Shown here piece by piece: positions 1 through 5,432 of a stretch of 9,351 nt of DNA. The notes beneath the pieces were generated by a model. It was not told the DNA's origin. It saw only the letters and a program-made list of their open reading frames with translations, and did not search any database. The translations under genes and the position numbers were made by a program. The stretch is from the NCBI RefSeq assembly GCF_032477075.1, contig NZ_JAWDXO010000058.1, forward strand, positions 1 to 9,351, in the 5' to 3' direction. Every line of letters begins with the position of its first letter. Position 1 is the stretch's first letter. Source of the DNA: Fusobacterium sp. GTDB lineage: Bacteria > Fusobacteriota > Fusobacteriia > Fusobacteriales > Fusobacteriaceae.

Positions 1-63
1 GAACTGGAAGCAGATATGAGGAAACAGGAAGAAATAATAAGTATATTTGAAGCTATAAAGTAA
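1..63 (+). CDS. C-terminal end of an unidentified protein (partial)
   Basis: The window opens inside a reading frame that gives 20 residues, ending in ISIFEAIK before a TAA stop. The visible part is charged and helical-looking, rich in Glu and Lys, which would suit a coiled-coil tail. The next small gene starts 10 nt after this stop on the same strand, so the two are probably co-transcribed. Too little is present to name a family, and the frame could be chance in AT-rich DNA, but the close spacing to the next start supports it. Confidence 0.5.
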   Translation, partial: ELEADMRKQEEIISIFEAIK

Positions 64-73
64 GAGTGATACT

Positions 74-256
74 ATGAAAAAAGGTGAGAAAGAGTTGGAG
101 AAGACTTATAGATTATTTGGGTGTCGCTTTATTGAAGAGGATTTTAAATATATAAACAGAAAATTAAAAAAGATGAAGAAAAAAGAAGATATGTCAAATA
201 GTATAATACTTTTAGAATTATTTAAAATGTATGATAAAGAAAATAAAGATAAGTAA
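74..256 (+). CDS. Small basic protein, possibly ribbon-helix-helix
   Basis: This 60-residue, very Lys-rich protein starts at an ATG 10 nt after the preceding stop, with only a weak purine-rich ribosome binding site, so it may be translationally coupled. The layout suggests a ribbon-helix-helix DNA-binding fold: a short strand-like stretch around residues 13-20, a basic helix around 24-38, a turn at KEDMSNS (about 38-44), and a hydrophobic second helix (IILLELFKMY). Proteins of this kind are usually copy-number or antitoxin-type repressors on plasmids, phages and other mobile elements. The assignment rests on pattern alone; no diagnostic residue proves it. The gene is followed by a large hairpin that probably terminates it. 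Confidence 0.5.
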   Translation: MKKGEKELEKTYRLFGCRFIEEDFKYINRKLKKMKKKEDMSNSIILLELFKMYDKENKDK

Positions 257-288
257 AGAATTAAATACATTAATGATTTAAAAAATTA

Positions 289-379
289 AGAAAGAGATTG
301 ATCAGAAAGTTAAGTGAAATTTTAGAAATTAAAAAAATTCTAAAATTATTATACTTTTCTTATAAATCAATCTCTTTTT
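289..379. terminator. Long imperfect hairpin, probable bidirectional terminator
   Basis: A perfect 12-bp arm at 291-302 (AAAGAGATTGAT) pairs with 366-377 (ATCAATCTCTTT). Inside it, 304-310 pairs with 353-360 with one bulge, and a perfect 10-bp stem joins 318-327 to 338-347 around an A-rich loop. On the + strand the outer arm runs into TCTCTTTTTA; on the - strand it runs into CTTTCTTAATTTTTT. It lies between the rightward small gene (ends 256) and the leftward methyltransferase (ends 391), where a two-way terminator is expected. The GC content is low, so termination strength is uncertain, and it is longer than a normal terminator. Confidence 0.55.
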
Positions 380-390
380 ATAGTTAAATA

Positions 391-1026
391 TTACTTGTTT
401 GTTCTTTTAGAGATATTTTCTAAAAGAACAGATAATCTCTTATGATTTAATTCAATTCCCACAAAATTTTTATTATTAAGATAAGAATTGAAACCAACAA
501 GACCTCTTCCCATACACATATCTCCTATACACTCATATTGAAGATTTTTACAAATAAATTCTATTATTTTTTCTTCATCCATACCATCTAATTTTAAATT
601 AAGCCTTTTTTCACTTCCCTGAACTATATAACATAGATTCTTACCATTGTTATAATAAGTACTATTATAAAATGTTACATATTTATATAACTTTTTCATT
701 TCTTTTATAAAATCAGCAAGATATTCTTTTCCAATTTCAAGGAAACATAACTTTGCTTTTATCTCACTTATTCTTTTAAAAAGTATTTTATAAAATTCTT
801 CATAACTTTGTACTTTAGGAATTAATCTGGCTTTCATATAAAAAGTATTTAGATTTCTTAAATTCCATGGAGGATCAATAAATAATATATCAGCTTTTTT
901 CATAAAATCTGGAAGTTCATTAGTAAGATCATATACCATAATGATATTTTTATCAATATTATAAGGAACAGCAGACTGTATTGGATGGCTTAGATAAGAA
1001 CCTCCATATTCCCATTTTTCATTCAT
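391..1026 (-). CDS. Small DNA methyltransferase (beta-type motif order)
   Basis: The 211-residue product carries IDPPW (about residues 50-54), the motif IV active site of amino-methyltransferases acting on adenine N6 or cytosine N4. Much later comes GDMCMGRGLVG (168-178) followed by GIELN (190-194), the S-adenosylmethionine-binding motif I and the acidic residue after it. Catalytic motif before SAM motif is the beta-class order. The protein is short and shows no obvious target-recognition domain, as in solitary phage-type enzymes. It is the last gene of the leftward operon. Two ATGs in tandem (1029 and 1026) follow a GGAGG; 1026 is chosen because its spacing is 6 nt rather than 3. The preceding gene's stop lies inside its first codons, so translation is probably coupled. 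No restriction endonuclease is visible nearby. Its target base is unknown. Confidence 0.8.
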   Translation of the reverse strand: MNEKWEYGGSYLSHPIQSAVPYNIDKNIIMVYDLTNELPDFMKKADILFIDPPWNLRNLNTFYMKARLIPKVQSYEEFYKILFKRISEIKAKLCFLEIGKEYLADFIKEMKKLYKYVTFYNSTYYNNGKNLCYIVQGSEKRLNLKLDGMDEEKIIEFICKNLQYECIGDMCMGRGLVGFNSYLNNKNFVGIELNHKRLSVLLENISKRTNK

Positions 1027-1555
1027 CATTAACCTCCATCATTTCCCAGCTTTTTGAATAAACCTTGTTTTTAAAAATTTCTGCAATACCTGTTATTTGT
1101 TTTAATCTGAAGACTTCTTCTTCTTCCATTCCTAAAGATTGAGCTATTTCTTCATCTTCAAGACCTTTTTCATATAGTTCTCTTACTAATTCTCCCATAA
1201 GTTCAACTTGATGAACACCTCTAGCTCGATTGAATTGTACTGTTGCAGCCATTCTTTTTTCTATATTATGTTCTAATACAATTATTGGAATTTCTTTAGC
1301 TTTGAAATATTTTTTAAAAATTTCATATCGATGAAAACCATCAACTATTATATACTTATCTCTATTTTGATCATAAATAGTAATTACAGCAAAACAAAAG
1401 CCATTATCTAAGATAGATCTTTCTAATAATTCCATATTATTAATTGCAACTTTATTAGGATTATATTTATTTGGCTCAACTTTATCTATAGGAACTATAA
1501 TAGGAGTCATAACAGGTAATGCTATATTTCCTTTTTTTGTCTTTATATATCTCAT
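1019..1555 (-). CDS. ibrB: IbrB-like ParB/sulfiredoxin-fold protein
   Basis: This 178-residue protein has a ParB N-terminal-like domain: VDKVEPN-type entry strand near residue 24, the LLERSILDNGF helix (43-53), and IIVDGFHRYEIF (69-80), which takes the place of the GERR-type nucleotide-binding box of ParB. A C-terminal segment (about 133-153, EDEEIAQSLGMEEEEV) looks like a helix-turn-helix. ParB-fold proteins of this type bind or hydrolyse nucleotides. Paired with an IbrA-like partner it matches E. coli IbrB, reported as a regulator of immunoglobulin-binding genes. The ATG at 1555 is chosen: it overlaps the stop of the preceding gene as ATGA, and a GGAG sits 9 nt upstream. A longer start at 1570 exists but has no good ribosome binding site. 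Family call firm, function inferred. Confidence 0.78.
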   Translation of the reverse strand: MRYIKTKKGNIALPVMTPIIVPIDKVEPNKYNPNKVAINNMELLERSILDNGFCFAVITIYDQNRDKYIIVDGFHRYEIFKKYFKAKEIPIIVLEHNIEKRMAATVQFNRARGVHQVELMGELVRELYEKGLEDEEIAQSLGMEEEEVFRLKQITGIAEIFKNKVYSKSWEMMEVNDE

Positions 1556-2679
1556 AATATTGTTCTCCATTTTTTAAGTTTTTCTAATCTGGGATCTTTT
1601 CTATTGTCCACAGGTAAATTATTCTCGTAGTCATTTAGTACAAGCTGCTTACACTGCTGTCTTGCAACATATTCATTTTCTAGATGCTTCTGAAATCTTT
1701 TTTGAAATATCAATTTTTTATTTTCAATTGGATATGTTTCTAATAAAAAGTTTCTATATTCTATCCAAGAATCATAGTTTTTAGGTAGTTTTGTACATCT
1801 CAGCATTTTGCTGTCTTTTCCATAAATATTTCCGATGCTTATTCCAGCTATTCTTTTAAGAAGTTTATCATAAGTTTTAGGCTCAAATTCAGGAAGATCA
1901 ACTAATGCTTTAAAACTTTTTTCATGTATCAATGAAGACACTCTTATTTCTCTCAGTCCTGTTCCTTTTTTATATTGGTAGTCATATATTTTAGAGTATT
2001 TTAATTTTTCGTCATAAATATATTTCCAAACATCATGAAAATTCCAGTCATATATAGGATAAAAAGAAAAATTATCATATTTCAATTTTGTTCCCCAATA
2101 AATAGAAGTTCTATTTATATTTACAGGATTTTTCATTACTGCTCCCCATCTGTTAGGACTTTCTGTTGCTCTTAAACCAACTAAAAAAATGGTGTCTTTT
2201 TTTAATTTTTGAAAATTTTCTATTACATCATAAAATCCAAAACCTTTATTTTTATCTCTGATAGTTTCAGTTTCTATATCCCATGGTTTATTTTGAATAG
2301 AATTTTTTTCTTTAGGTCTCATCCATAGGTATGATTTATTTTTTTCCCAGCATTTAAGCTGACCTTCTACAATACTTGTGGCATTAGTAAGATTAAATTC
2401 TATTTGAAGCCAGTAATTGATAGTGTTTTCTGGAAAAAGATTCATTAAATATTTTATTTGTTTTATTGTACTACTATATACCACTTCTTCATCTAAAAAA
2501 AATAAGCCTACTTTTCTATTTCTTTTAGCAGCTTCTTTTAAAGTGAGATGTGCGAGGACAGTACTGTCTTTTCCTCCAGAAATAGAAACACAAATATTTT
2601 GAAAATTATCAAAAAGGAAGCTTATTCTTTCCTTTGAAACCTCAAGAACATTTTTATTGGAATACATCTGCTTTATCAT
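1552..2679 (-). CDS. ibrA: IbrA-like PAPS-reductase/PP-loop ATPase family protein
   Basis: The 375-residue product has the PP-loop SISGGKDST (about 32-40), which binds ATP pyrophosphate in the PAPS reductase/ATP-pyrophosphatase superfamily. It also has VGLRATESPNR (167-177), equivalent to the conserved GxRxxES segment, and YPIYDWNFHDVWKYI (207-221), the PI-DW-DVW block typical of these proteins. A Cys appears at about 295 in the C-terminal part. Length and layout match the DUF3440/IbrA group rather than assimilatory CysH, and no sulfur-assimilation genes are nearby. Relatives in DNA phosphorothioation (DndC) and type 4 BREX (BrxP) use this fold in DNA modification. It overlaps the upstream gene by 26 nt and its downstream partner by 4 nt. 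Start sites at 2679 and 2667 both lack a strong ribosome binding site, consistent with coupling; 2679 is kept as the longer form. Confidence 0.82.
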   Translation of the reverse strand: MIKQMYSNKNVLEVSKERISFLFDNFQNICVSISGGKDSTVLAHLTLKEAAKRNRKVGLFFLDEEVVYSSTIKQIKYLMNLFPENTINYWLQIEFNLTNATSIVEGQLKCWEKNKSYLWMRPKEKNSIQNKPWDIETETIRDKNKGFGFYDVIENFQKLKKDTIFLVGLRATESPNRWGAVMKNPVNINRTSIYWGTKLKYDNFSFYPIYDWNFHDVWKYIYDEKLKYSKIYDYQYKKGTGLREIRVSSLIHEKSFKALVDLPEFEPKTYDKLLKRIAGISIGNIYGKDSKMLRCTKLPKNYDSWIEYRNFLLETYPIENKKLIFQKRFQKHLENEYVARQQCKQLVLNDYENNLPVDNRKDPRLEKLKKWRTIL

Positions 2680-3541
2680 AAATTATTTCACACTTATCCT
2701 TCCATTCTGTATAGCTTTTTATATAGAATTTATCAATTGGTAAACTTGTTGAAAGAAATTGGAATTCCTTTATATTTTTCATAGTTTTTAAAAAATCATT
2801 GAAATTTAATCTTCTATAATGAAAGTCTACAACAAGTACTTCTGATTCTTCTGATATTAGATTTATATTATTGTAAGAAACAACATTTTTAAGTCTGAAT
2901 CTATTATTTCTTGCAACAGAAATTTGTTCTTTTATATATTCTTTTTTAAAATCTCCTGTCAAAAGATGCAAATTTCGTGGGAGTGTATCAGGATCCTGGT
3001 CTCCAAGAAGTTTGAATAATAGGTTCTTCTCCCTTTCGTATCTTTCCCTCATAAATTTTGTTGTTCTTATAGTATGTATTTTCATTGGGATTGTTCTTTT
3101 AATCATTTTTATATCTTCAATTTTTAAATAATTAAAATCAAATCCTTTCCCCTTATATTTTCCTTTATTCTCAAAATTTAAAAGTATCATAAAGTCTTCA
3201 TAGTTTTCTATCATAGGGAAATATTCAAAGATTATTTTATGAGAGGTTTGATTTAAGTAATGGTGGGCACAATTATATATCAGTTTATTTCTATTGCTTG
3301 TTCTCATACATTCATCTATTATAATTAAAGAATTCTCATTTATTTCTTCCAATAATCTATAAAAATATTTATATTTTTCAATATCAGAATATTCAATATA
3401 TTCAATATTTGCATTTCTGATGTCATAATTAATATGAAATTTTTTAAAAAAGAAACAATAAATTTTATCAATACAGTTATCATTAAGATAACTTATAATC
3501 TCCTGCTCTTTTTGTTTTTTATTTAATCCAATTCTAATCAT
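2654..3541 (-). CDS. Unrecognised protein, first gene of the IbrAB-methyltransferase operon
   Basis: I do not recognise this 295-residue protein. It starts at an ATG preceded by a strong AGGGGGTG ribosome binding site, and its end overlaps the IbrA-like gene by 26 nt, so it belongs to the cassette. The most striking part is a hydrophobic strand ending in acidic residues, SLIIIDEC (71-78), which resembles a Walker B/DExx motif, followed by a basic stretch (MRTSNRNK). There is no Gly-rich Walker A loop upstream, so a standard P-loop NTPase is not supported. Around residues 180-220 is a conserved-looking polar block (DQDPDTLPRN, VARNNRF), and near 235 another buried strand (SEVLVVDF). There is no signal peptide or membrane segment, so it is probably cytoplasmic. 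It could be a degenerate helicase-like or scaffold protein for the modification enzymes; that is speculation. Confidence 0.75.
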   Translation of the reverse strand: MIRIGLNKKQKEQEIISYLNDNCIDKIYCFFFKKFHINYDIRNANIEYIEYSDIEKYKYFYRLLEEINENSLIIIDECMRTSNRNKLIYNCAHHYLNQTSHKIIFEYFPMIENYEDFMILLNFENKGKYKGKGFDFNYLKIEDIKMIKRTIPMKIHTIRTTKFMRERYEREKNLLFKLLGDQDPDTLPRNLHLLTGDFKKEYIKEQISVARNNRFRLKNVVSYNNINLISEESEVLVVDFHYRRLNFNDFLKTMKNIKEFQFLSTSLPIDKFYIKSYTEWKDKCEIIYDKADVFQ

Positions 3542-3558
3542 TTAACATTGCACCCCCT

Positions 3559-3585
3559 AAATAACAGCTTTATATTCTGTTATTT
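3559..3585. promoter_or_regulatory. Dyad symmetry upstream of the leftward cassette (possible operator)
   Basis: AAATAACAG at 3559-3567 is the exact reverse complement of CTGTTATTT at 3577-3585, with a 9-nt spacer. On the - strand the spacer contains TATAAA (3574-3569), a plausible -10 element, with only a poor -35 match (TTTCAA, 16-nt spacing). The dyad lies 18-44 nt upstream of the ATG of the first cassette gene, where an operator or leader hairpin would control the whole operon. A second pair of arms (TAGTTTGA 3587-3594, TCAAACTA 3618-3625) lies just upstream. The symmetry is seen directly; the regulatory role is inferred. Confidence 0.4.
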
Positions 3586-3927
3586 TTAGTTTGAAATTTT
3601 TTAAGATAATAAGAAAATCAAACTAGTTATTTTTCAATTTCATGTTTCTAAAGAAGTTTATTGAACTATACAATTTGAATTTTAACATTTTTTTGAAATT
3701 TTATATACCTAAAAAATTGTATTCTATAATCCACAATATGCGAAACTATCTCTAACGCGTTTAATTTAGTTTATATATATTTTTTAAAACAGTTTAATTA
3801 TTTAAATATATAGAGTTCATTAATTTTGAATAAAAAATATTTAATTTTATATTATGGCAAATAAAAAACAGAAAATACTATGTGATAAAATATTTTTAAT
3901 ATTTGTAACAAAATTGACACAAATATT

Positions 3928-3936
3928 TGGTATTAT
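3928..3936 (+). promoter_or_regulatory. Extended -10 promoter candidate for an orphan transcript
   Basis: TGGTATTAT matches an extended -10 element (TG-n-TATAAT with one mismatch). A perfect -35 hexamer TTGACA at 3914-3919 is close but only 11 nt away, too near to pair with it normally, and no good -35 sits at 17 nt. A 9-bp inverted repeat (AATATTTGT 3898-3906, ACAAATATT 3919-3927) ends immediately before the TG and could be a regulator site. Transcription would begin near 3943. Confidence 0.3.
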
Positions 3937-3942
3937 TAAGGC

Positions 3943-4020
3943 ATATAAATCTTTCCCCAAGATATTTTATATATAGATATGAAAAAACGGCATGACAATT
4001 AAGTCAATTGCCGTTTTTTT
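3943..4020 (+). ncRNA. Candidate small RNA with C-rich loop
   Basis: A transcript from the extended -10 at 3928-3936 to the T-run of the hairpin at 3982-4020 would be about 78 nt and contains no gene. Near its 5' end a short stem, ATCTT (3949-3953) with AAGAT (3959-3963), presents a TCCCC loop. Exposed UCCCC-type loops are known in several bacterial small RNAs that pair with ribosome binding sites. An AU-rich linker and a strong terminator follow. The best argument is that the terminator otherwise has no gene to terminate. The exact 5' end, and even the strand, are uncertain because the hairpin has T-runs on both strands. Confidence 0.35.
3982..4020 (+). terminator. Strong intrinsic terminator without an upstream gene
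   Basis: AAAAAACGGCA (3982-3992) pairs perfectly with TGCCGTTTTTT (4009-4019). TGAC (3993-3996) pairs with GTCA (4003-4006) inside, leaving a 2-nt bulge and a 6-nt loop. A run of seven T follows on the + strand, and six T on the - strand. The genes on both sides are transcribed away from it (leftward from 3541, rightward from 4231), so neither needs it. Confidence 0.8.
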
Positions 4021-4171
4021 CATTTAAGGAAAAAATAATATTTAAATATATAAATAGGATTATCTATACTTGAAAATTTTAAGGAAAATAGATATTTCTA
4101 GATTATATACTTTTAAATAATAAAAATAAACTATAAATTACCTTAATTATTATCGAATTTTATTGGAAATA

Positions 4172-4200
4172 TTTACATTGATGAAGTTCAATGCTAAAAT
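4172..4200 (+). promoter_or_regulatory. Promoter of the lrp-lysE pair
   Basis: TTTACA (4172-4177, five of six matches to the -35 consensus) is followed after exactly 17 bp by TAAAAT (4195-4200), with the extended -10 dinucleotide TG at 4192-4193. Transcription should start near 4207, leaving a leader of about 24 nt with the ribosome binding site AGAGGTGAG before the ATG at 4231. Confidence 0.7.
4176..4193. promoter_or_regulatory. Dyad inside the lrp-lysE promoter (possible autoregulatory operator)
   Basis: CATTGA (4176-4181) and TCAATG (4188-4193) are perfect inverted repeats around a 6-nt centre. They fill the -35/-10 spacer and touch both elements. Lrp/AsnC proteins bind dyad sites as dimers and often control their own promoter, so this is a good candidate site for the regulator encoded directly downstream. 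Identity of the binding protein is inferred. Confidence 0.45.
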
Positions 4201-4230
4201 ATATTTAAAATTTTTAGAGGTGAGATAATT

Positions 4231-4671
4231 ATGGATGAAATTGATAGAAATATTTTGAAAGAATTAAAAAAAAATGGGAGAATGTCCATATCTGAAATCA
4301 GTAAAAAGGTATATCTTTCTGTACCTGCTGTTGCTGAAAGAATAAGAAAAATGGAACAGGGAGAGATTATTGAAAAATATACAATCAAAATTAATCAGAA
4401 AAAGATTGGTTATAATTTATTAGCATTTGTGCTGATTAATATTGATGTAACAGAAAATATTGAAAATTTTAAATTGAAGATTATCCAAGAATCATGTGTA
4501 TTAGAATGTTATCATATTGCGGGACCTAATGATTATTTGCTGAAGGTTTTAGTTCGTGATACTGAAGAACTTGAAAATTTTTTGTCAAACATACTGAAAA
4601 AAATTAATGGAGTAGTTACTTCTAATACAATAATATCTTTATCAACATTAAAAGAAGAAATAAATTTATGA
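4231..4671 (+). CDS. Lrp/AsnC family transcriptional regulator
   Basis: The 146-residue protein begins with DEIDRNILKELKKNGRMSISEISKKV, the typical Lrp/AsnC opening. A winged helix-turn-helix lies at about 18-43, with the recognition helix in VPAVAERIRKME. After a hinge strand (IEKYTIKIN) comes the RAM effector-binding and dimerisation domain (about 60-140), marked by AGPNDYLLKVLVRD (97-110), matching the family's G-x-x-DYLL-V strand. Length is normal. These regulators usually sense an amino acid and control genes next to them; here the next gene is a LysE-type exporter 11 nt downstream, so it probably controls efflux of its own ligand. The ATG at 4231 has a good ribosome binding site 6 nt upstream (AGAGGTGAG) and a clear promoter. 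Which amino acid is sensed cannot be told. Confidence 0.93.
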   Translation: MDEIDRNILKELKKNGRMSISEISKKVYLSVPAVAERIRKMEQGEIIEKYTIKINQKKIGYNLLAFVLINIDVTENIENFKLKIIQESCVLECYHIAGPNDYLLKVLVRDTEELENFLSNILKKINGVVTSNTIISLSTLKEEINL

Positions 4672-4682
4672 GAGGGATAATT

Positions 4683-5303
4683 ATGATATTTAAAGGTTTT
4701 AAGTTTGGAATGATATTGCAGTTAGCAATTGGTCCAATGTGTATTTTTATTTTTCAGACTAGTATTGCACATGGTTTTTGGATGGGAGAAATGGGAGTTG
4801 TTGGAACAGCAGTGATTGACAGTTTAGAAATTATCTTAGCAATAATAGGAATTGGAGTTATTCTTAAATGTAATAAGAAAGCAGAAAAGTTTTTGAAAAT
4901 ATTTGGTGTGGTAATTTTATTTCTTTATGGAATGAACTCAATATTAAGTGTATTTAATATTTATTTTTTACCCAATATAGGGATAAGCAGTTTTAAAAAT
5001 TCTGGAAATATTTTTGTAAAAGCTGTTATTTTAGCTTTGTCTGATCCACTGACAATCGTATTTTGGGCAGGTATTTTTTCAATAAAAATTACAGAAGAAA
5101 AATTTTGTAAAAAAGATTTGCAGTTATTTGCTTTTGGCTGTATTTTAGCTACTTTATTCTTTTTAAGTTTGATTTCTTTTATTGGAAGTTTTACAAAACA
5201 GATAATTCCTTTATTTTTTATAAATATAATAAATTTTTTTGTTGGATTGCTTATGTTTTATTTTGCATATAAACATATTAAAACACCAACTGATAATAAA
5301 TAG
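4683..5303 (+). CDS. LysE-family amino-acid exporter
   Basis: This 206-residue hydrophobic protein has about six membrane segments (roughly 8-28, 36-62, 70-92, 108-132, 146-168, 174-196), the size and layout of LysE/RhtB exporters. LQLAIGPMCIFIFQ in the first segment corresponds to the conserved G-P signature, and ALSDPLTIVFWAG (118-130) to the N-P-K-x-x-x-FW region of the family, with Ser-Asp-Pro here. It would export an amino acid across the inner membrane using the proton gradient. An ATG at 4668 overlaps the regulator's stop as ATGA, but the ATG at 4683 is chosen because AGAGGG lies 6 nt ahead of it. Co-transcription with the Lrp-type gene suggests substrate-induced export. No terminator is visible after the stop, so some read-through into the nucleoside operon is possible. 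Confidence 0.87.
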   Translation: MIFKGFKFGMILQLAIGPMCIFIFQTSIAHGFWMGEMGVVGTAVIDSLEIILAIIGIGVILKCNKKAEKFLKIFGVVILFLYGMNSILSVFNIYFLPNIGISSFKNSGNIFVKAVILALSDPLTIVFWAGIFSIKITEEKFCKKDLQLFAFGCILATLFFLSLISFIGSFTKQIIPLFFINIINFFVGLLMFYFAYKHIKTPTDNK

Positions 5304-5338
5304 TTTAAAATTTATATGATAAATAGAAAGAGAATCAT

Positions 5339-5368
5339 TCGACAATCCATCTATATTTGTGGTATATT
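5339..5368 (+). promoter_or_regulatory. Promoter of the nucleoside-catabolism operon
   Basis: TCGACA (5339-5344) is followed after 18 bp by TATATT (5363-5368), preceded by TG at 5360-5361 to give an extended -10 (TGGTATATT). The start would lie near 5375, giving an untranslated leader of about 58 nt. The ribosome binding site GGAGGG (5421-5426) is 6 nt before the udp ATG. I see no clear palindromic operator or catabolite-response element here. Confidence 0.62.
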
Positions 5369-5432
5369 AAACATATGGAGAATGTAATTTTATGAAAATA
5401 TTTAAAATATAGCAGATATTGGAGGGATAAAA

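Larger units (their letters stand above)
3542..4230. other. 689-bp divergent intergenic region
   Basis: This very AT-rich stretch separates the leftward cassette from the rightward lrp-type gene. From left to right it holds the ribosome binding site of the 295-aa gene, a 9-bp-arm dyad (3559-3585), a second dyad (3587-3594 with 3618-3625), a featureless section to about 3890, a possible small RNA with its own terminator (3928-4020), and the promoter of the regulator/exporter pair (4172-4200). I found no convincing protein gene in it. It is also the natural border between accessory and core DNA, but no attachment-site repeat could be identified. Confidence 0.6.

Noticed and set aside
1552..2679. 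Assimilatory PAPS reductase (cysH) or DndC as the specific name for the PP-loop gene
   Set aside because: No sulfate-assimilation or dnd partner genes nearby; the ParB-fold neighbour and sequence layout fit the IbrA group better.
2654..3541. Calling the first cassette gene a helicase or P-loop ATPase because of its IIIDEC motif
   Set aside because: No Walker A loop or other helicase motifs are visible, so the motif alone is insufficient.
3642..3755. Open frame of 37 codons on the + strand in the large intergenic region
   Set aside because: No ribosome binding site, low-complexity Phe/Ile/Lys/Asn composition expected from random AT-rich DNA, and no promoter or partner gene.
3800..4052. 13-bp direct repeat ATTTAAATATATA at 3800-3812 and 4040-4052, considered as an attachment or insertion footprint
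   Set aside because: Pure A/T low-complexity word in a very AT-rich spacer; no integrase or insertion-sequence gene is associated.
4194..4388. 64-codon - strand frame opposite the Lrp-type gene
   Set aside because: Antisense shadow of a well-supported regulator; its hydrophobic composition comes from complementing A-rich codons.
5375..5412. Short ATG-started frames in the udp leader, considered as a leader peptide for attenuation
   Set aside because: Only about six codons each, no ribosome binding site, and no alternative hairpins or terminator in the leader.
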